Positions 8,958-17,555 of a stretch of 64,000 nucleotides of DNA are shown here, piece by piece (the first letter of the stretch is position 1; every line of letters begins with the position of its first letter). The notes beneath the pieces are model-generated. The model was not told where the DNA came from. It was given only the letters and a program-made list of their open reading frames with translations, and made no database searches. Both the position numbers and the translations under genes were made by a program. This DNA is from an uncultured Altererythrobacter sp. (GTDB taxonomy: Bacteria; Pseudomonadota; Alphaproteobacteria; Sphingomonadales; Sphingomonadaceae): the NCBI GenBank assembly GCA_946886565.1, contig CAMPIX010000002.1, positions 62,001-126,000 on the forward strand. Direction: 5' to 3'.

Positions 8958-9593
8958 ATGCAAGTGAATGACATCGCGGGCGATTTTCCCGTGCATGTAA
9001 TCGATTGCGACTCGCGCCGGAGGGCCGATATCTCGCGCGAGCTCATCGCGCGCCAGGTCCACGCTGAAATCTACGAGGATGCGGCCGAGTTCGTGCGAAT
9101 CCTGCCGGCGACCGGATCGGTGTTGATGGTCGAGGATGCAGAACGCTGCAACATGACCGTCCTGCTCGGCCAGTTGCAGGCGAAGGGCCGCTATTACCCG
9201 GTCTCGATGTATTCCCATGCGCCGCAGGCCGCGCTGGTGGTTCGCGCGATGCGCGAAGGTGCGATCGACTATCTGACCTGGCCGTTCGATCCCGATCTGC
9301 TCGGCGAAGCCCTCGCGCGGTTGCACGAGGAAGGCCACCGTCGCCGCAAGGTGGAGCAGGCGAAGGCCGCGGCCAAGGCTTCGGTTGGACAGCTGACCGG
9401 GCGCGAGCACGATGTGCTGGTATCTCTCCTGCACGGCAACTCGAACAAGCAGATCGCCGCTGCGCTCGAACTGAGCCCACGAACGGTCGAGATCTACCGC
9501 AAGAACGTGATGCGCAAGCTCGACGCCAAATCGGCGTCGGAAGCGGTGCGGATCGGCATCTACGCCGACTTGTGGGAGCTTCCGGTCGGCTGA
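8958..9593 (+). CDS. LuxR/FixJ-type response regulator with degenerate receiver
   Basis: A 211-residue two-domain protein. Residues 10-125 fold like a receiver (VHVIDCDSRRR at the start, GAIDYLTWPFDPDLL near the end), and residues 146-205 are a GerE/LuxR helix-turn-helix (LTGREHDVLVSLLHGNSNKQ, then AAALELSPRTVEIYRKNVM). The usual phospho-acceptor region reads VLMVEDAERC, giving Glu59-Asp60 without the following hydrophobic/Pro pattern. The conserved Lys before PF is replaced by Trp108. It therefore probably works without, or with altered, phosphorylation. The start was set at ATG 8958; a longer frame begins at 8925. Position after the flagellar genes suggests, but does not prove, control of motility. 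Confidence 0.85.
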   Translation: MQVNDIAGDFPVHVIDCDSRRRADISRELIARQVHAEIYEDAAEFVRILPATGSVLMVEDAERCNMTVLLGQLQAKGRYYPVSMYSHAPQAALVVRAMREGAIDYLTWPFDPDLLGEALARLHEEGHRRRKVEQAKAAAKASVGQLTGREHDVLVSLLHGNSNKQIAAALELSPRTVEIYRKNVMRKLDAKSASEAVRIGIYADLWELPVG

Positions 9594-10003
9594 CCGGGAT
9601 CGCGCGGTGCCAGCGCGAGCATGAACTGAAGCCAGGCGCGAACCAGCGCGAGGGCCAGAGTATCGGCGCTTGCGAGCGCCTCGTCATCGCCGTCGTCACG
9701 CCAGACCCGGGCCGCCACGCTCTCGCCCTCGGCGTGCGGAATGACGTCGTAGGAAAGCGCCGTTCCGATCAGCGCGATCGCCGCGGCTTCGAACGCTGCG
9801 CGTTCCAGCAACGCCTCAAACTCGTCCTCGCCGAGCGGAAGGCTGGCTAATTGCGCAAATGGAGGGGGGCTCAGCCGGGCGAGATGGCCCGCGATACGCA
9901 GGCTGTTCTCGATCGGCGCACCGACAGCGACCCATCCCGAAAGCCGGGCGAGGCTCTCGAACCAGGCGATCGGGTCCAGACAGGCGCGTTCCCCGGGTTC
10001 CAT
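9560..10003 (-). CDS. Hypothetical protein, Ala-rich
   Basis: About 147 residues from ATG 10003 (MEPGERACLDPIAWFESLAR). Mostly predicted helical and rich in Ala, Leu and Glu, with no signal peptide and no family recognised. It converges with the upstream regulator and overlaps its 3' end by 34 bp, which is unusual for a real gene pair and lowers confidence. A further in-frame ATG at 10045 would add 14 residues of unlikely composition. Codon use looks coding (GC-rich third positions). Function unknown. Confidence 0.5.
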   Translation of the reverse strand: MEPGERACLDPIAWFESLARLSGWVAVGAPIENSLRIAGHLARLSPPPFAQLASLPLGEDEFEALLERAAFEAAAIALIGTALSYDVIPHAEGESVAARVWRDDGDDEALASADTLALALVRAWLQFMLALAPRDPGQPTGSSHKSA

Positions 10004-10239
10004 CGGGGTCGATCCCCCTTCAGGTTGTCGGGGGCCTGTATACACCCCAATCCACGCCGCAGGAATGCCCTGCGCGACGGGCGGTTTCGATAGCCGCCGA
10101 AGCGAGGCTGCACGACACCCGTCCCGCCGTCCGTTTGCCGAGGCTTGGCAGCGCGGCGGGCATGAGGCAACGGTGTCATGCGCGCGTCACGCTGCTATCG
10201 CACGGGTCGCTTCATGCCGTTTGCAGGGATCCATCGACA

Positions 10240-11568
10240 ATGCCCAACACTTTCGCCGCCGACCGCCGCAGCTTCCTCGCCGCCACCGGCAGCGCCTTCG
10301 CCGCGCTGGCCGCCAGCGGCTGCTCGACCAGGATGGCGTCCGGGCCGGGCGGCACCGCGGGCTACGGCCCGCTCGTGCCGGACCCGGCCGGGGTGATGGA
10401 TCTGCCCGAAGGGTTTTCCTACCGCGTGCTCTCGCGTCTTGGCGACGCGATGAGCGACGGTTTCACCGTGCCCGACGCGGCCGACGGCATGGGCTGTTTC
10501 GATCTCGGCAACGGCAAGCTCGCGCTCGTGCGCAACCACGAACTGGTGCCGGGCAAGGACGGCGGCGGCGTCAGCGGCCCGGCGTTCGATACGGTCGCGC
10601 GCAGCCTGGTCCCGCTGCCGGGCGGTACCACGACGCTGGTGCTCGACGCCGAGACGCTGGCGGTCGAGAAACAGTACCGCTCGCTCGCGGGTACGATCCG
10701 CAACTGCGCGGGCGGGATCACCCCGTGGGGCAGCTGGCTGACCTGCGAGGAGGCGCCGGTGCGCGCCGACGGCCGGATCAATCAGGATCATGGCTGGACT
10801 TTCGAGGTTCCCGCCGATGCGCCCGGCCTCGTCGATCCGGTCCCGCTCAAGGCGATGGGCCGCTTCAACCACGAGGCCGCCTGTGTCGATCCGGCGACCG
10901 GGATCGTCTATCAGACCGAGGATCGCGACGACAGCCTGCTCTATCGCTTCATCCCTAACGTGCGCGGCAAGCTGGCCGAGGGCGGCAAGCTCCAGGCGCT
11001 CGCGATCGTCGATGCGCCGGCCGACACGCGCAATTGGGGGGCGGGCGCGCCGATGCCGGTCGGCAGCTGGGCCGATGCGCGCTGGATCGACCTCGACGAC
11101 GTGGAGGCGCCCGAGGACGACTTGCGCACGCGCGGCGCGGCGGCGGGCGCCGCGCTGTTCGCGCGCGGCGAGGGCATCCACATGGGCGAGGGCGAACTCT
11201 ACTTCTGTTGCACCAGCGGCGGTACGGCCAAGCTCGGCCAGGTGTTCCGCCTCGTGCCCGGACGGAACGGTGCGGCCGACCGCCTGCAGCTGTTCTTCGA
11301 GTCCACCAGCCTCGAACAATTCGCGTTCGGCGACAACCTGACCGTCGGCCCCAACGGCGATCTGGTGGTGTGCGAGGACCAGTACACCGACGAGGTCGTG
11401 AACCATTTGCGCGGGATCACGCCCGAAGGCGTCGCTTACCCGCTCGGTTTCCTGCGGATGCAGACCGAATGGGCGGGCGCCTGCTTCTCGCCCGACGGCC
11501 GGACGCTGTTCGTCAACGCCTACAGCCCAACCCGGACTTTCGCCATCAGCGGGCCGTGGATGGGATAG
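10240..11568 (+). CDS. PhoX-like (DUF839) exported phosphatase-family protein
   Basis: 442 residues. The N-terminus DRRSFLAATGSAFAALAASG has a twin-arginine-like start followed by a lipobox-like ASGC, so it is exported, perhaps Tat-dependent and lipid-anchored. The body matches the PhoX/DUF839 beta-propeller family: a segment with LALVRNHELVPG, a GGTTTLVLDAETL strand, CAGGITPWGSWLTCEE, and DNLTVGPNGDLVVCEDQYTD. PhoX enzymes are calcium/iron alkaline phosphatases. Several members of this short subgroup are uncharacterised, so phosphatase activity is inference. The start was chosen at ATG 10240 because the signal peptide begins there. Confidence 0.85.
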   Translation: MPNTFAADRRSFLAATGSAFAALAASGCSTRMASGPGGTAGYGPLVPDPAGVMDLPEGFSYRVLSRLGDAMSDGFTVPDAADGMGCFDLGNGKLALVRNHELVPGKDGGGVSGPAFDTVARSLVPLPGGTTTLVLDAETLAVEKQYRSLAGTIRNCAGGITPWGSWLTCEEAPVRADGRINQDHGWTFEVPADAPGLVDPVPLKAMGRFNHEAACVDPATGIVYQTEDRDDSLLYRFIPNVRGKLAEGGKLQALAIVDAPADTRNWGAGAPMPVGSWADARWIDLDDVEAPEDDLRTRGAAAGAALFARGEGIHMGEGELYFCCTSGGTAKLGQVFRLVPGRNGAADRLQLFFESTSLEQFAFGDNLTVGPNGDLVVCEDQYTDEVVNHLRGITPEGVAYPLGFLRMQTEWAGACFSPDGRTLFVNAYSPTRTFAISGPWMG

Positions 11569-12009
11569 CTCGCCCGGGTTCGGTTTCACGCAGAGAACGC
11601 GGAGATTGGCGCGGAGGCCCCATAGGGGCTCATAGGCGACGATTTCGGACGAAGCGCTGGATGCGCAGTTGCTCCAGATTTGATGCACACCCAGACACTA
11701 AGGCACGAAGATGTTGCGCGTCACGCAGTGACGCACCCAAACCGCTACCGTGCAGCCTGAGGCGGGCGGAGGATGGAGGAGTGGGGCTTCGCCGCGGGCG
11801 CTCCATCTTCGTGTCTTAGTGTGAGAACAAAAATGCGACTGCGCCGCCGGGAGCGCCGCGACGGTTGGGCGCACCGCCCTCGCCCCCGCTAGCTCCTCCG
11901 CGACCTCTGCGCAAATCTCTGCGCTCTTTGCGCGAACCCCCTCTTCTTCGCCTCACGCGCAACGATAGCAGCTTGTCCCTGCCGCGCTCCGGCCGCATGA
12001 CGAGGGCGC
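11569..12009. other. Intergenic gap filled by nested inverted repeats
   Basis: No convincing gene in these 441 bases. The gap is mostly two nested inverted repeats. The outer one has arms near 11587-11617 and 11893-11937, of the form CGCAGAGA..CGCGGAG. The inner one has 19-base arms at 11695-11713 and 11804-11822 that match at 18 positions. Short frames here are translations of repeat sequence. The terminator of the PhoX-like gene and the promoter of the next membrane protein must lie here but were not resolved. Confidence 0.7.
11695..11822. repeat. Imperfect palindromic intergenic element (ACGAAG type)
   Basis: The left arm ACACTAAGGCACGAAGATG is matched by the reverse complement of 11804-11822 at 18 of 19 positions, leaving about 90 bases between. 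The core GGCACGAAG is shared with the longer element at 19632-19777, so the two belong to one dispersed family. It lies inside a second, outer inverted repeat spanning about 11587-11937. Confidence 0.8.
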
Positions 12010-12573
12010 ATGTCGTCGCTGTTCTTCGCCTTCCTCGCTGTGCTGCTGGGCACCATCGGCAGCCGCGACCAGCTGATCGTCGCGCATTTTTCGAGTGCTT
12101 CGAAGCGTGGACCGGGGGTGCTCGTTGCCGCCATTGCGAGCGCAGCGCTCTCGGCCATGGCGATGGCTCTCGCAGGCCAGGTGATCGGCGGGCTTCTGCC
12201 CGATCCAGCCAAGGCGATGCTGGTCGCGATCGCACTGCTCTTCGCCGCGATCGAGCTCGCATGGCCCGCCCGCTATGTTTCGCCTGAAGAGCCGACGCGC
12301 TCCCTCGCTGCGATCGTCATCGTACTGATCGCCAAACAGTTCGGCGATGGCGCGCGCTTCCTCGTGTTCGCGGTCGCCGCGGCAACCGGCGCGCCGGTGC
12401 TCGCCGGGATGGGCGGTGCTCTGGGCGGGGCTCTCGCGCTCGCGGCGGCCTGGGCGGCGGGAGAGGCGGCGGTGGCACGCGCGCCGCTGCGCGCCATCCG
12501 GATGGTGCTTGCTGCGCTCGCGCTGGCGCTTGCGGTGATCGTGGGGTTGGGCGCGCGCGGGACCATCGCATAA
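12010..12573 (+). CDS. Divergent UPF0016/GDT1-like membrane protein
   Basis: A 187-residue, strongly hydrophobic protein with about six membrane segments in two halves. Each half starts with a motif recalling the E-x-G-D-[KR]-[ST] signature of the UPF0016/GDT1 (TMEM165) cation exchangers: GTIGSRDQL near residues 14-22 and AKQFGDGARF near 109-118. In both, the acidic Glu is lost (Thr, Lys) and only the second keeps Gly-Asp. Typical family members transport Mn or Ca across the membrane; loss of the Glu makes that uncertain here. A Pro-Gly linker separates the halves. Fold assignment is moderate, function is inference. Confidence 0.6.
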   Translation: MSSLFFAFLAVLLGTIGSRDQLIVAHFSSASKRGPGVLVAAIASAALSAMAMALAGQVIGGLLPDPAKAMLVAIALLFAAIELAWPARYVSPEEPTRSLAAIVIVLIAKQFGDGARFLVFAVAAATGAPVLAGMGGALGGALALAAAWAAGEAAVARAPLRAIRMVLAALALALAVIVGLGARGTIA

Positions 12574-12676
12574 TCGATCAAACCGATTATTGCGACCGAA
12601 AGTTGCAGGGAAACCGATTGTCCATTGCTCCGTTGGCGATGTGACCAATTCATTCCGGTAACGAGGGAAATTTCAC

Positions 12677-13138
12677 ATGAGCAAGACAGGCGACAATTCG
12701 AAGAAGGCGCTGGTCGGGGCGCTCAACGGCGCGCTGGCGGATACGCTGGCGCTCTACGTCAAGACCAAGAACTTCCACTGGCATGTCGCCGGCCCGCGCT
12801 TTCGCGACCTGCACCTGCTGTTCGACGAGCAGGCCGCGCAGCTTATCGGCACCGTCGACCTGATCGGTGAGCGCGTGCGCAAGAACGGCGAGCCGACGCT
12901 GACCTCGATCGGCTCGATCGCCAGCGCGACCAACGTGGCCGATCAGGACAACGCCGGCCTGAAAGCCGACGCCATGGTCAAGGAACTGCGCGACGACAAC
13001 CGCAAGCTCCACGCCCGGCTGGGCGAAGTGAAGGATGCAGCCGAGGAGGTCGGCGACAACGCGACCAGCGGGATCGTCGACGACTGGATCGATCAGGCGG
13101 AGGAGCGCATCTGGTTCCTCACTCAGACGCTGCAATAG
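12677..13138 (+). CDS. dps: Dps-family ferritin-like DNA protection protein
   Basis: 153 residues with the Dps pattern KTKNFHWHVAGPRFRDLHLL, then FDEQAAQL. The His/Asp/Glu residues here form the intersubunit ferroxidase site. Four long helices are predicted and the protein ends in EERIWFLTQTLQ. Dps dodecamers oxidise and store iron and shield DNA in oxidative or starvation stress. The ATG is preceded by AACGAGGGAAATTTCAC with a clear ribosome site. A hairpin at 13159-13189 after the stop probably ends the transcript. Annotated elsewhere as starvation-inducible DNA-binding protein. Confidence 0.93.
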   Translation: MSKTGDNSKKALVGALNGALADTLALYVKTKNFHWHVAGPRFRDLHLLFDEQAAQLIGTVDLIGERVRKNGEPTLTSIGSIASATNVADQDNAGLKADAMVKELRDDNRKLHARLGEVKDAAEEVGDNATSGIVDDWIDQAEERIWFLTQTLQ

Positions 13139-13158
13139 CCGTGAGAAAATCGCGATAA

Positions 13159-13189
13159 AGCTCGCCGGGGCGCTTGGCCGCGGCGGGCT
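13159..13189 (+). terminator. Probable terminator after dps
   Basis: The arms AGCTCGCCG (13159-13167) and CGGCGGGCT (13181-13189) pair at eight of nine positions plus one G-T, around a 13-base loop, followed by TTGTGCT. It lies 20 bp after the dps stop. The short T content makes it a modest terminator. Confidence 0.5.
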
Positions 13190-13208
13190 TTGTGCTATCC
13201 CGTCGCGC

Positions 13209-13829
13209 GTGGTCGACGTGAACATGATCGAGGGCGCGGACGACGCCCGGGTGGCCGACTGGCTCGGTGCGAAACTCGGAGCGGCGCTCGCCGCGAGCGA
13301 GGGGCCGGTCGCGATCACAATGCCGGGCGGGTCGACGCCGTTCCCGATTCTCGAGCTTCTGCGCGATCGCCCGCTTGACTGGGCACGGCTGCTGGTCTGG
13401 CCCGGGGACGATCGGATCGTCCCCGAAGATCATCCCGCGAGCAATACCGGCCGCATTCGCGCCGCGCTCGAGCCGCTCGGAGCCGAAGTCGTGACCCTGA
13501 CCGAGATGGAGCAGGTGCCGCACTTCGCGCTCGTCTGGCTCGGCATGGGCGCCGACGGTCATATCGCCTCGTTGTTCCCCAACACCGATCCGCAGGTGGG
13601 CGATCCCGAGGCGATCCGCCGCCTGACGCCCGATCCGCTCCCGCCCGAAGCGCCGTTCGATCGTGTGACGCTGACGATCCCTGCCTTGCTCGATAGCGAC
13701 GAGATTTTCTTCGTAATTCGTGGCGAGGATAAGCGCGCGGTGTTCGAAGCTGCCGTGCGCGGTGAGCACGATCTCCCCGTCGCGCGTTTGCTGGCCGCGG
13801 CGACCGGACCGGTCACGTGCTTCGCCTGA
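13209..13829 (+). CDS. pgl: 6-phosphogluconolactonase
   Basis: About 206 residues from GTG 13209; ATG 13224 is an alternative start five codons later. Motifs of the SugI/NagB-type lactonase family appear in order: AITMPGGSTPFPILELL (phosphate loop), VWPGDDRIVPEDHPASNTG (family form is GDER), and LGMGADGHIASLFP, which includes the catalytic region. It hydrolyses 6-phosphogluconolactone in the oxidative pentose phosphate or Entner-Doudoroff route. zwf and edd are not adjacent here. It overlaps the following Nudix gene by 13 bp, suggesting co-expression. The protein is slightly shorter than the usual 225-250 aa. Confidence 0.9.
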   Translation: MVDVNMIEGADDARVADWLGAKLGAALAASEGPVAITMPGGSTPFPILELLRDRPLDWARLLVWPGDDRIVPEDHPASNTGRIRAALEPLGAEVVTLTEMEQVPHFALVWLGMGADGHIASLFPNTDPQVGDPEAIRRLTPDPLPPEAPFDRVTLTIPALLDSDEIFFVIRGEDKRAVFEAAVRGEHDLPVARLLAAATGPVTCFA

Positions 13830-14284
13830 TGCCGGCGGCGCTGCATCGGCGGGGACTGCGGCTGGCGCATCGGGTACGGGCCTACTGGCGCCGGCTCGCC
13901 AAGCCGCAACTGCGCGGCTGCACGATGATCGCGAGCGATATCGAGGGGCGGCTGCTGCTCGTGCGGCTGAGTTACGGCCCCGATGCATGGTCGTTTCCGG
14001 GCGGCGGAATCAGGCGCGGCGAGACGCCCGAAGACGCCGCACGGCGTGAACTGCGCGAGGAAACGGGATGCGAGGCGCATGCGACCACGCTGCTCGGCGT
14101 GCAGGATGAAACTTCCTTTGGTGCTCCGAGCCGTGTGCATGTCTTCGCCACGCGCATTTCGGGCGTGCCCGCGCCCGACCGGCGCGAAGTGATCGAAGCG
14201 CGGCTGTTTCCCCCGCATTCGCTGCCCGAACCGCTCAGCGCCAAGACGCGCAAACGGCTCGCGCTGCTGAGCCCGCCATCATAG
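13817..14284 (+). CDS. Nudix hydrolase
   Basis: 155 residues with a perfect Nudix box (G-x5-E-x7-R-E-L-R-E-E-T-G) at about 63-85: GGIRRGETPEDAARRELREE followed by TGC. The Glu residues bind the catalytic divalent metal. Substrates are nucleoside diphosphate derivatives, but the specificity cannot be read from the sequence. A basic N-terminal extension (about 1-33, many Arg) precedes the domain. Its start lies within the pgl 3' end, and its stop overlaps the convergent dinB stop by 6 bp. Confidence 0.92.
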   Translation: MLRLMPAALHRRGLRLAHRVRAYWRRLAKPQLRGCTMIASDIEGRLLLVRLSYGPDAWSFPGGGIRRGETPEDAARRELREETGCEAHATTLLGVQDETSFGAPSRVHVFATRISGVPAPDRREVIEARLFPPHSLPEPLSAKTRKRLALLSPPS

Positions 14285-15400
14285 CAGCGAGAGCTGCGCC
14301 TCGTCGTGCGGCCGCTCCTTTTCGCCGCTCTGCTCGAGATTCGAGAGCGTCAGCCCCATCAGGCGGATCGGCAGCGGCAGTGGCAGCAGCGCGTCGAGCA
14401 ACTCGTGTCCGGTCCGCGCGAACTCGGCCTTGTCGGCGACGTTGGCGGACAGGCTCCTCGCGCGGCTGACGATCTGGAAGTCGGTGTACTTCATCTTCAG
14501 CGTCACCGTGCGGCCTTTCGCCTGAGTGCGCTCGATGCTGTCCCACACCACGTCGACGATATTGTCGAGCGCCTCACGCAGCGCGTGGCCGCTCGAAATA
14601 TCCTCGCCATAGGTGCGCTCGCCACCGACCGACTTGCGGATGCGGTTGGCGCGCACCGGCCTCAGGTCGATGCCGCGCGCGGCACGATAGAGATAGTCGG
14701 CGAAACTGCCGAAGTGGCTGCGCAGGAAGGCGATGTCCCTCGCCGCGAGGTCGGCGCCGGTTTCGATCCCGAGACGGGCCATCTTCTCGGCGCCCTTGGG
14801 CCCGATCCCGTGGAAGCGCCGCACCGGCAGGCGGGCGACGAAGGCCGCGCCCTCGCCGGGCTTGATCACGCACAACCCGTCGGGCTTGTTCTGATCGCTG
14901 GCTAGCTTGGCGAGGAACTTGTTGTAGCTGACTCCGGCGCTGGCAGTCAGCCGCGTCTCCTCGCGGATGCGCTCGCGGATGAGCTGCGCGATCCGCGTCG
15001 CCGAGCCGACGCCGCGAATGTCGTCGGTCACGTCGAGATAGGCTTCGTCAAGGCTCAGCGGCTCGACGTGCGGGGTGTAGTCGCGGAAGATCGCGCGGAT
15101 CGCCTGCGAGACTTCCTTGTACACCTCGAACCGGGCGCGCACGAAGATCAGGTCGGGGCACAGCCGTTTCGCGGTGACCGAGGGCATCGCGCTGCGCACT
15201 CCGAACGGTCTCGATTCGTAGCTGGCCGCCGCGACCACGCCCCGGCCGCCCGAACCGCCGACCGCCACCGGCTTTCCGCGCAGCTCCGGATTGTCCCGCT
15301 GCTCCACGCTGGCGAAGAAGGCGTCCATGTCGACGTGGATGATCTTGCGCAGGCCCTGCGCTTCGTCGGCCTCGCCTTGCTCGTCCGCGGGATCGTCCAT
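14279..15400 (-). CDS. dinB: DNA polymerase IV (DinB, Y family)
   Basis: 373 residues with all Y-family landmarks: HVDMDAFFASVEQRDNPELR (catalytic Asp24), YESRPFGVRSAMPS, and SLDEAYLDVTD (Asp118-Glu119, metal ligands). A helix-hairpin-helix thumb (GIGPKGAEKMARLGIETGAD) and a C-terminal little-finger domain follow. It carries out error-prone translesion synthesis, normally under LexA. No convincing LexA box (GTTC-N7-GTTC type) was picked out in the short spacer to the divergent MFS gene. The last residues QLSLL resemble a beta-clamp-binding motif. Confidence 0.96.
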   Translation of the reverse strand: MDDPADEQGEADEAQGLRKIIHVDMDAFFASVEQRDNPELRGKPVAVGGSGGRGVVAAASYESRPFGVRSAMPSVTAKRLCPDLIFVRARFEVYKEVSQAIRAIFRDYTPHVEPLSLDEAYLDVTDDIRGVGSATRIAQLIRERIREETRLTASAGVSYNKFLAKLASDQNKPDGLCVIKPGEGAAFVARLPVRRFHGIGPKGAEKMARLGIETGADLAARDIAFLRSHFGSFADYLYRAARGIDLRPVRANRIRKSVGGERTYGEDISSGHALREALDNIVDVVWDSIERTQAKGRTVTLKMKYTDFQIVSRARSLSANVADKAEFARTGHELLDALLPLPLPIRLMGLTLSNLEQSGEKERPHDEAQLSLL

Positions 15401-15466
15401 CGCGGATCAGAATAATCCAGCCGGTTGCAAAGCGGAACCGTTCGCATCAAAGACAATTTTGTGCAC

Positions 15467-16744
15467 ATGCGAAATGAAACATGGTCCGGGGGCGAAGGCG
15501 AGGTGCGGCGGCCCTCGAGCCTCGCCGGCCGCGCCCCGATCGGCGAGCGCGAGCTGATCTGGATGATGGCGCTGCTGATGGCATTGAACGCCTTCGGCAT
15601 CGACGCGATCCTGCCCGCTCTGGACGAGCTGGCGCGCGACGTGGGCGCTTCGGGCAACAGCCGTCAGTTCGTGATCGGCGCATACCTGCTTGCCGCGGGC
15701 GTGGGCACGCTCGTGCCCGGCGCCATCGCGGACCGCTACGGCCGACGGCCGGTGCTGTTCGTTGCGCTCGCGGCCTATATCGTGTTGTCGGTCGCCTGCG
15801 CGCTCGCGACCTCGTTCGAGGCACTGGTCGCTCTGCGCGCGCTGCAGGGGTTCTGCGCCGCGGGCATCGTCGCGCTGCCGCCTGCGATCATCCGCGACCG
15901 CGTGGGCGGCGACCGCATGGCGCGGATGATGAGCCTGATCTTCGTGATATTCCTGCTCGTGCCCGCGATCGCGCCGAGCGTGGGGCAGGGCGTGATCGAG
16001 CTGTTCGGCGACTGGCGCTGGATCTTCGCGGTAATGGCCGGTGCGGGCCTCGCGATGACCGGGTGGGTCTATACCCGTTTGCCGGAGACGCTCCATGCCG
16101 AGGACCGGCAGGAAATCCGCCTCGCACGGATCGTGCGCAACATGACCAGCGCGGTCACCCTGCGCGAGACGATCGGCTATACCCTAGGCAGCGCGCTGGT
16201 GTTCGGCGGCCTGTTCGGGTTCATCAATTCGAGCCAGCAGTTGATCGGCGAGGCGTTCGGCGCGGGCGACGCCTTCCCGCTGATCTTCGCGATCTGCGCC
16301 GCGTGCATGGCGGTGTCCAACTGGTCGAACTCGCGCATCGTCGAGAAGTTCGGGGCGCGCCGGGTGAGCCACGCGGCGCTGTTCGTGTTCATCGCCGTTG
16401 CCGCGGCGCAGCTCTGGTTCGCGAGCCAGCCCGACGAGAGCCTGTGGACGTTCGTGCCGCTGATGGCGGCGAACATGAGCCTGCTCGGCTTCATCGGCGC
16501 GAATTTCGGCTCGATCGCGCTCCAGCCGTTCCGCCATATCGCGGGGGCGGCGAGCTCCGCGCAGGGCTTCCTGCGCATGACCAGCGGTGCGGCGCTGGGC
16601 GCGGCGATCGGTTATTCGTATGACGGAACCGCGCGCCCGCTTGCACTCGCGCTGCTGGTCACCGCAGTGCTGAGCCTCGCCTTCGTGCTGTTCAGCGAAA
16701 AGGGCGAGCTGTTCGGCCCGCCGGTCGCCGACGACGAGGATTAG
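15467..16744 (+). CDS. MFS multidrug efflux transporter (Bcr/CflA type)
   Basis: About 425 residues from ATG 15467, with twelve predicted membrane segments. Between segments 2 and 3 is the MFS signature GAIADRYGRRPVL; segment 1 has the drug/proton antiporter pattern NAFGIDAILPALDELARDVG. The segment GFCAAGIVALPPAIIRDRVG matches the Bcr/CflA motif. Likely exports hydrophobic drugs or metabolites using the proton gradient; the substrate is unknown. An upstream in-frame ATG (15425) would add 14 unlikely residues. Divergent from dinB, with a spacer of about 66 bp. Confidence 0.88.
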   Translation: MRNETWSGGEGEVRRPSSLAGRAPIGERELIWMMALLMALNAFGIDAILPALDELARDVGASGNSRQFVIGAYLLAAGVGTLVPGAIADRYGRRPVLFVALAAYIVLSVACALATSFEALVALRALQGFCAAGIVALPPAIIRDRVGGDRMARMMSLIFVIFLLVPAIAPSVGQGVIELFGDWRWIFAVMAGAGLAMTGWVYTRLPETLHAEDRQEIRLARIVRNMTSAVTLRETIGYTLGSALVFGGLFGFINSSQQLIGEAFGAGDAFPLIFAICAACMAVSNWSNSRIVEKFGARRVSHAALFVFIAVAAAQLWFASQPDESLWTFVPLMAANMSLLGFIGANFGSIALQPFRHIAGAASSAQGFLRMTSGAALGAAIGYSYDGTARPLALALLVTAVLSLAFVLFSEKGELFGPPVADDED

Positions 16745-16868
16745 CGCCGCGTCGTTCCAGGCCGGGAGGATTCCGAAAAACTCGGAACATCGACGCTGGA
16801 GCACCATTGGTCTCATGCAATGCGAATTGTCGCATCGCACGAACAATCACATTCACCGTGAGGAGATC

Positions 16869-17546
16869 ATGCTCAACAGAATGAGAATTCCTTCGCTTAT
16901 CCTGGCAGGTTCCGCCGCAGTCGCTCTCGCAGCACCGGCCACCGCCCAGACATCGGCCGAAGCGGCCGTCACCACCGACGCCGAAGCCTCCGCCGAGGCC
17001 ACCGACGGCGAATGGCTGAGCCTGTCGGGCTCGGTCGTATCGGTCGCGCCGGACAGTTTCATGCTCGACTACGGCAGCAAGACGATCGCGGTCGAAATGG
17101 ACGATTACGACTGGTTCGACGAGAACGCCGTCGTGGTGGGCGACGAGGTCGTCGTCACTGGCCGGATGGACAGCGATTTCTGGGAGAACCGCAAGATCGA
17201 GGCAAGCTCGGTCTATGTCGATTCCCGGGGCACGATGTATTTCGCCAGCGCCGCGGACGAAGAAGGCTTCGTTTATCCCGTGCTCGCGTTCGACCCTCTG
17301 ACAAACGGCGAATCGGTTTCGCTGACCGGTGAGGTCACCGGCGTGGTCGGCGACGAAATCGCGCTCGACGCCGGGCTGATGGAATACCGCGTCGACGTGG
17401 GCGAGCTGGACTACGATCCGCTCGATTCCGATGGCGTCCAGCGCATTTCCGAGGGCGACCGCATCTATGTCTTCGGCAGCATGGACAGCAGCGACCTGTT
17501 CGACGCGCGCGAGATCGACGCGCATTCGATCACCGAAATCGGCTGA
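16869..17546 (+). CDS. Exported protein with tandem OB-fold-like domains
   Basis: 225 residues. The N-terminus MLNRMRIPSLILAGSAAVAL ending in AAPATAQ is a signal peptide. An Ala/Glu-rich linker follows, then two similar beta-rich halves: one starts LSLSGSVVSVAPDSFMLDYG and the other VSLTGEVTGVVGDEIALDAG, each ending with GD-x-[VI]-x-[VF]-x-G-x-MDS. These look like OB-fold units of the YgiW/DUF5666 type. The protein is very acidic (Asp/Glu-rich), so it may bind cations in the periplasm. Ribosome site GTGAGGAGATC lies 5 bp before the ATG. No specific role recognised. Confidence 0.75.
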   Translation: MLNRMRIPSLILAGSAAVALAAPATAQTSAEAAVTTDAEASAEATDGEWLSLSGSVVSVAPDSFMLDYGSKTIAVEMDDYDWFDENAVVVGDEVVVTGRMDSDFWENRKIEASSVYVDSRGTMYFASAADEEGFVYPVLAFDPLTNGESVSLTGEVTGVVGDEIALDAGLMEYRVDVGELDYDPLDSDGVQRISEGDRIYVFGSMDSSDLFDAREIDAHSITEIG

Positions 17547-17555
17547 CGCAGGGCT

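Noticed and set aside
15401..15466. LexA box controlling dinB
   Set aside because: No GTTC-N7-GTTC or palindromic CTGT-N8-ACAG match was clear in the spacer.
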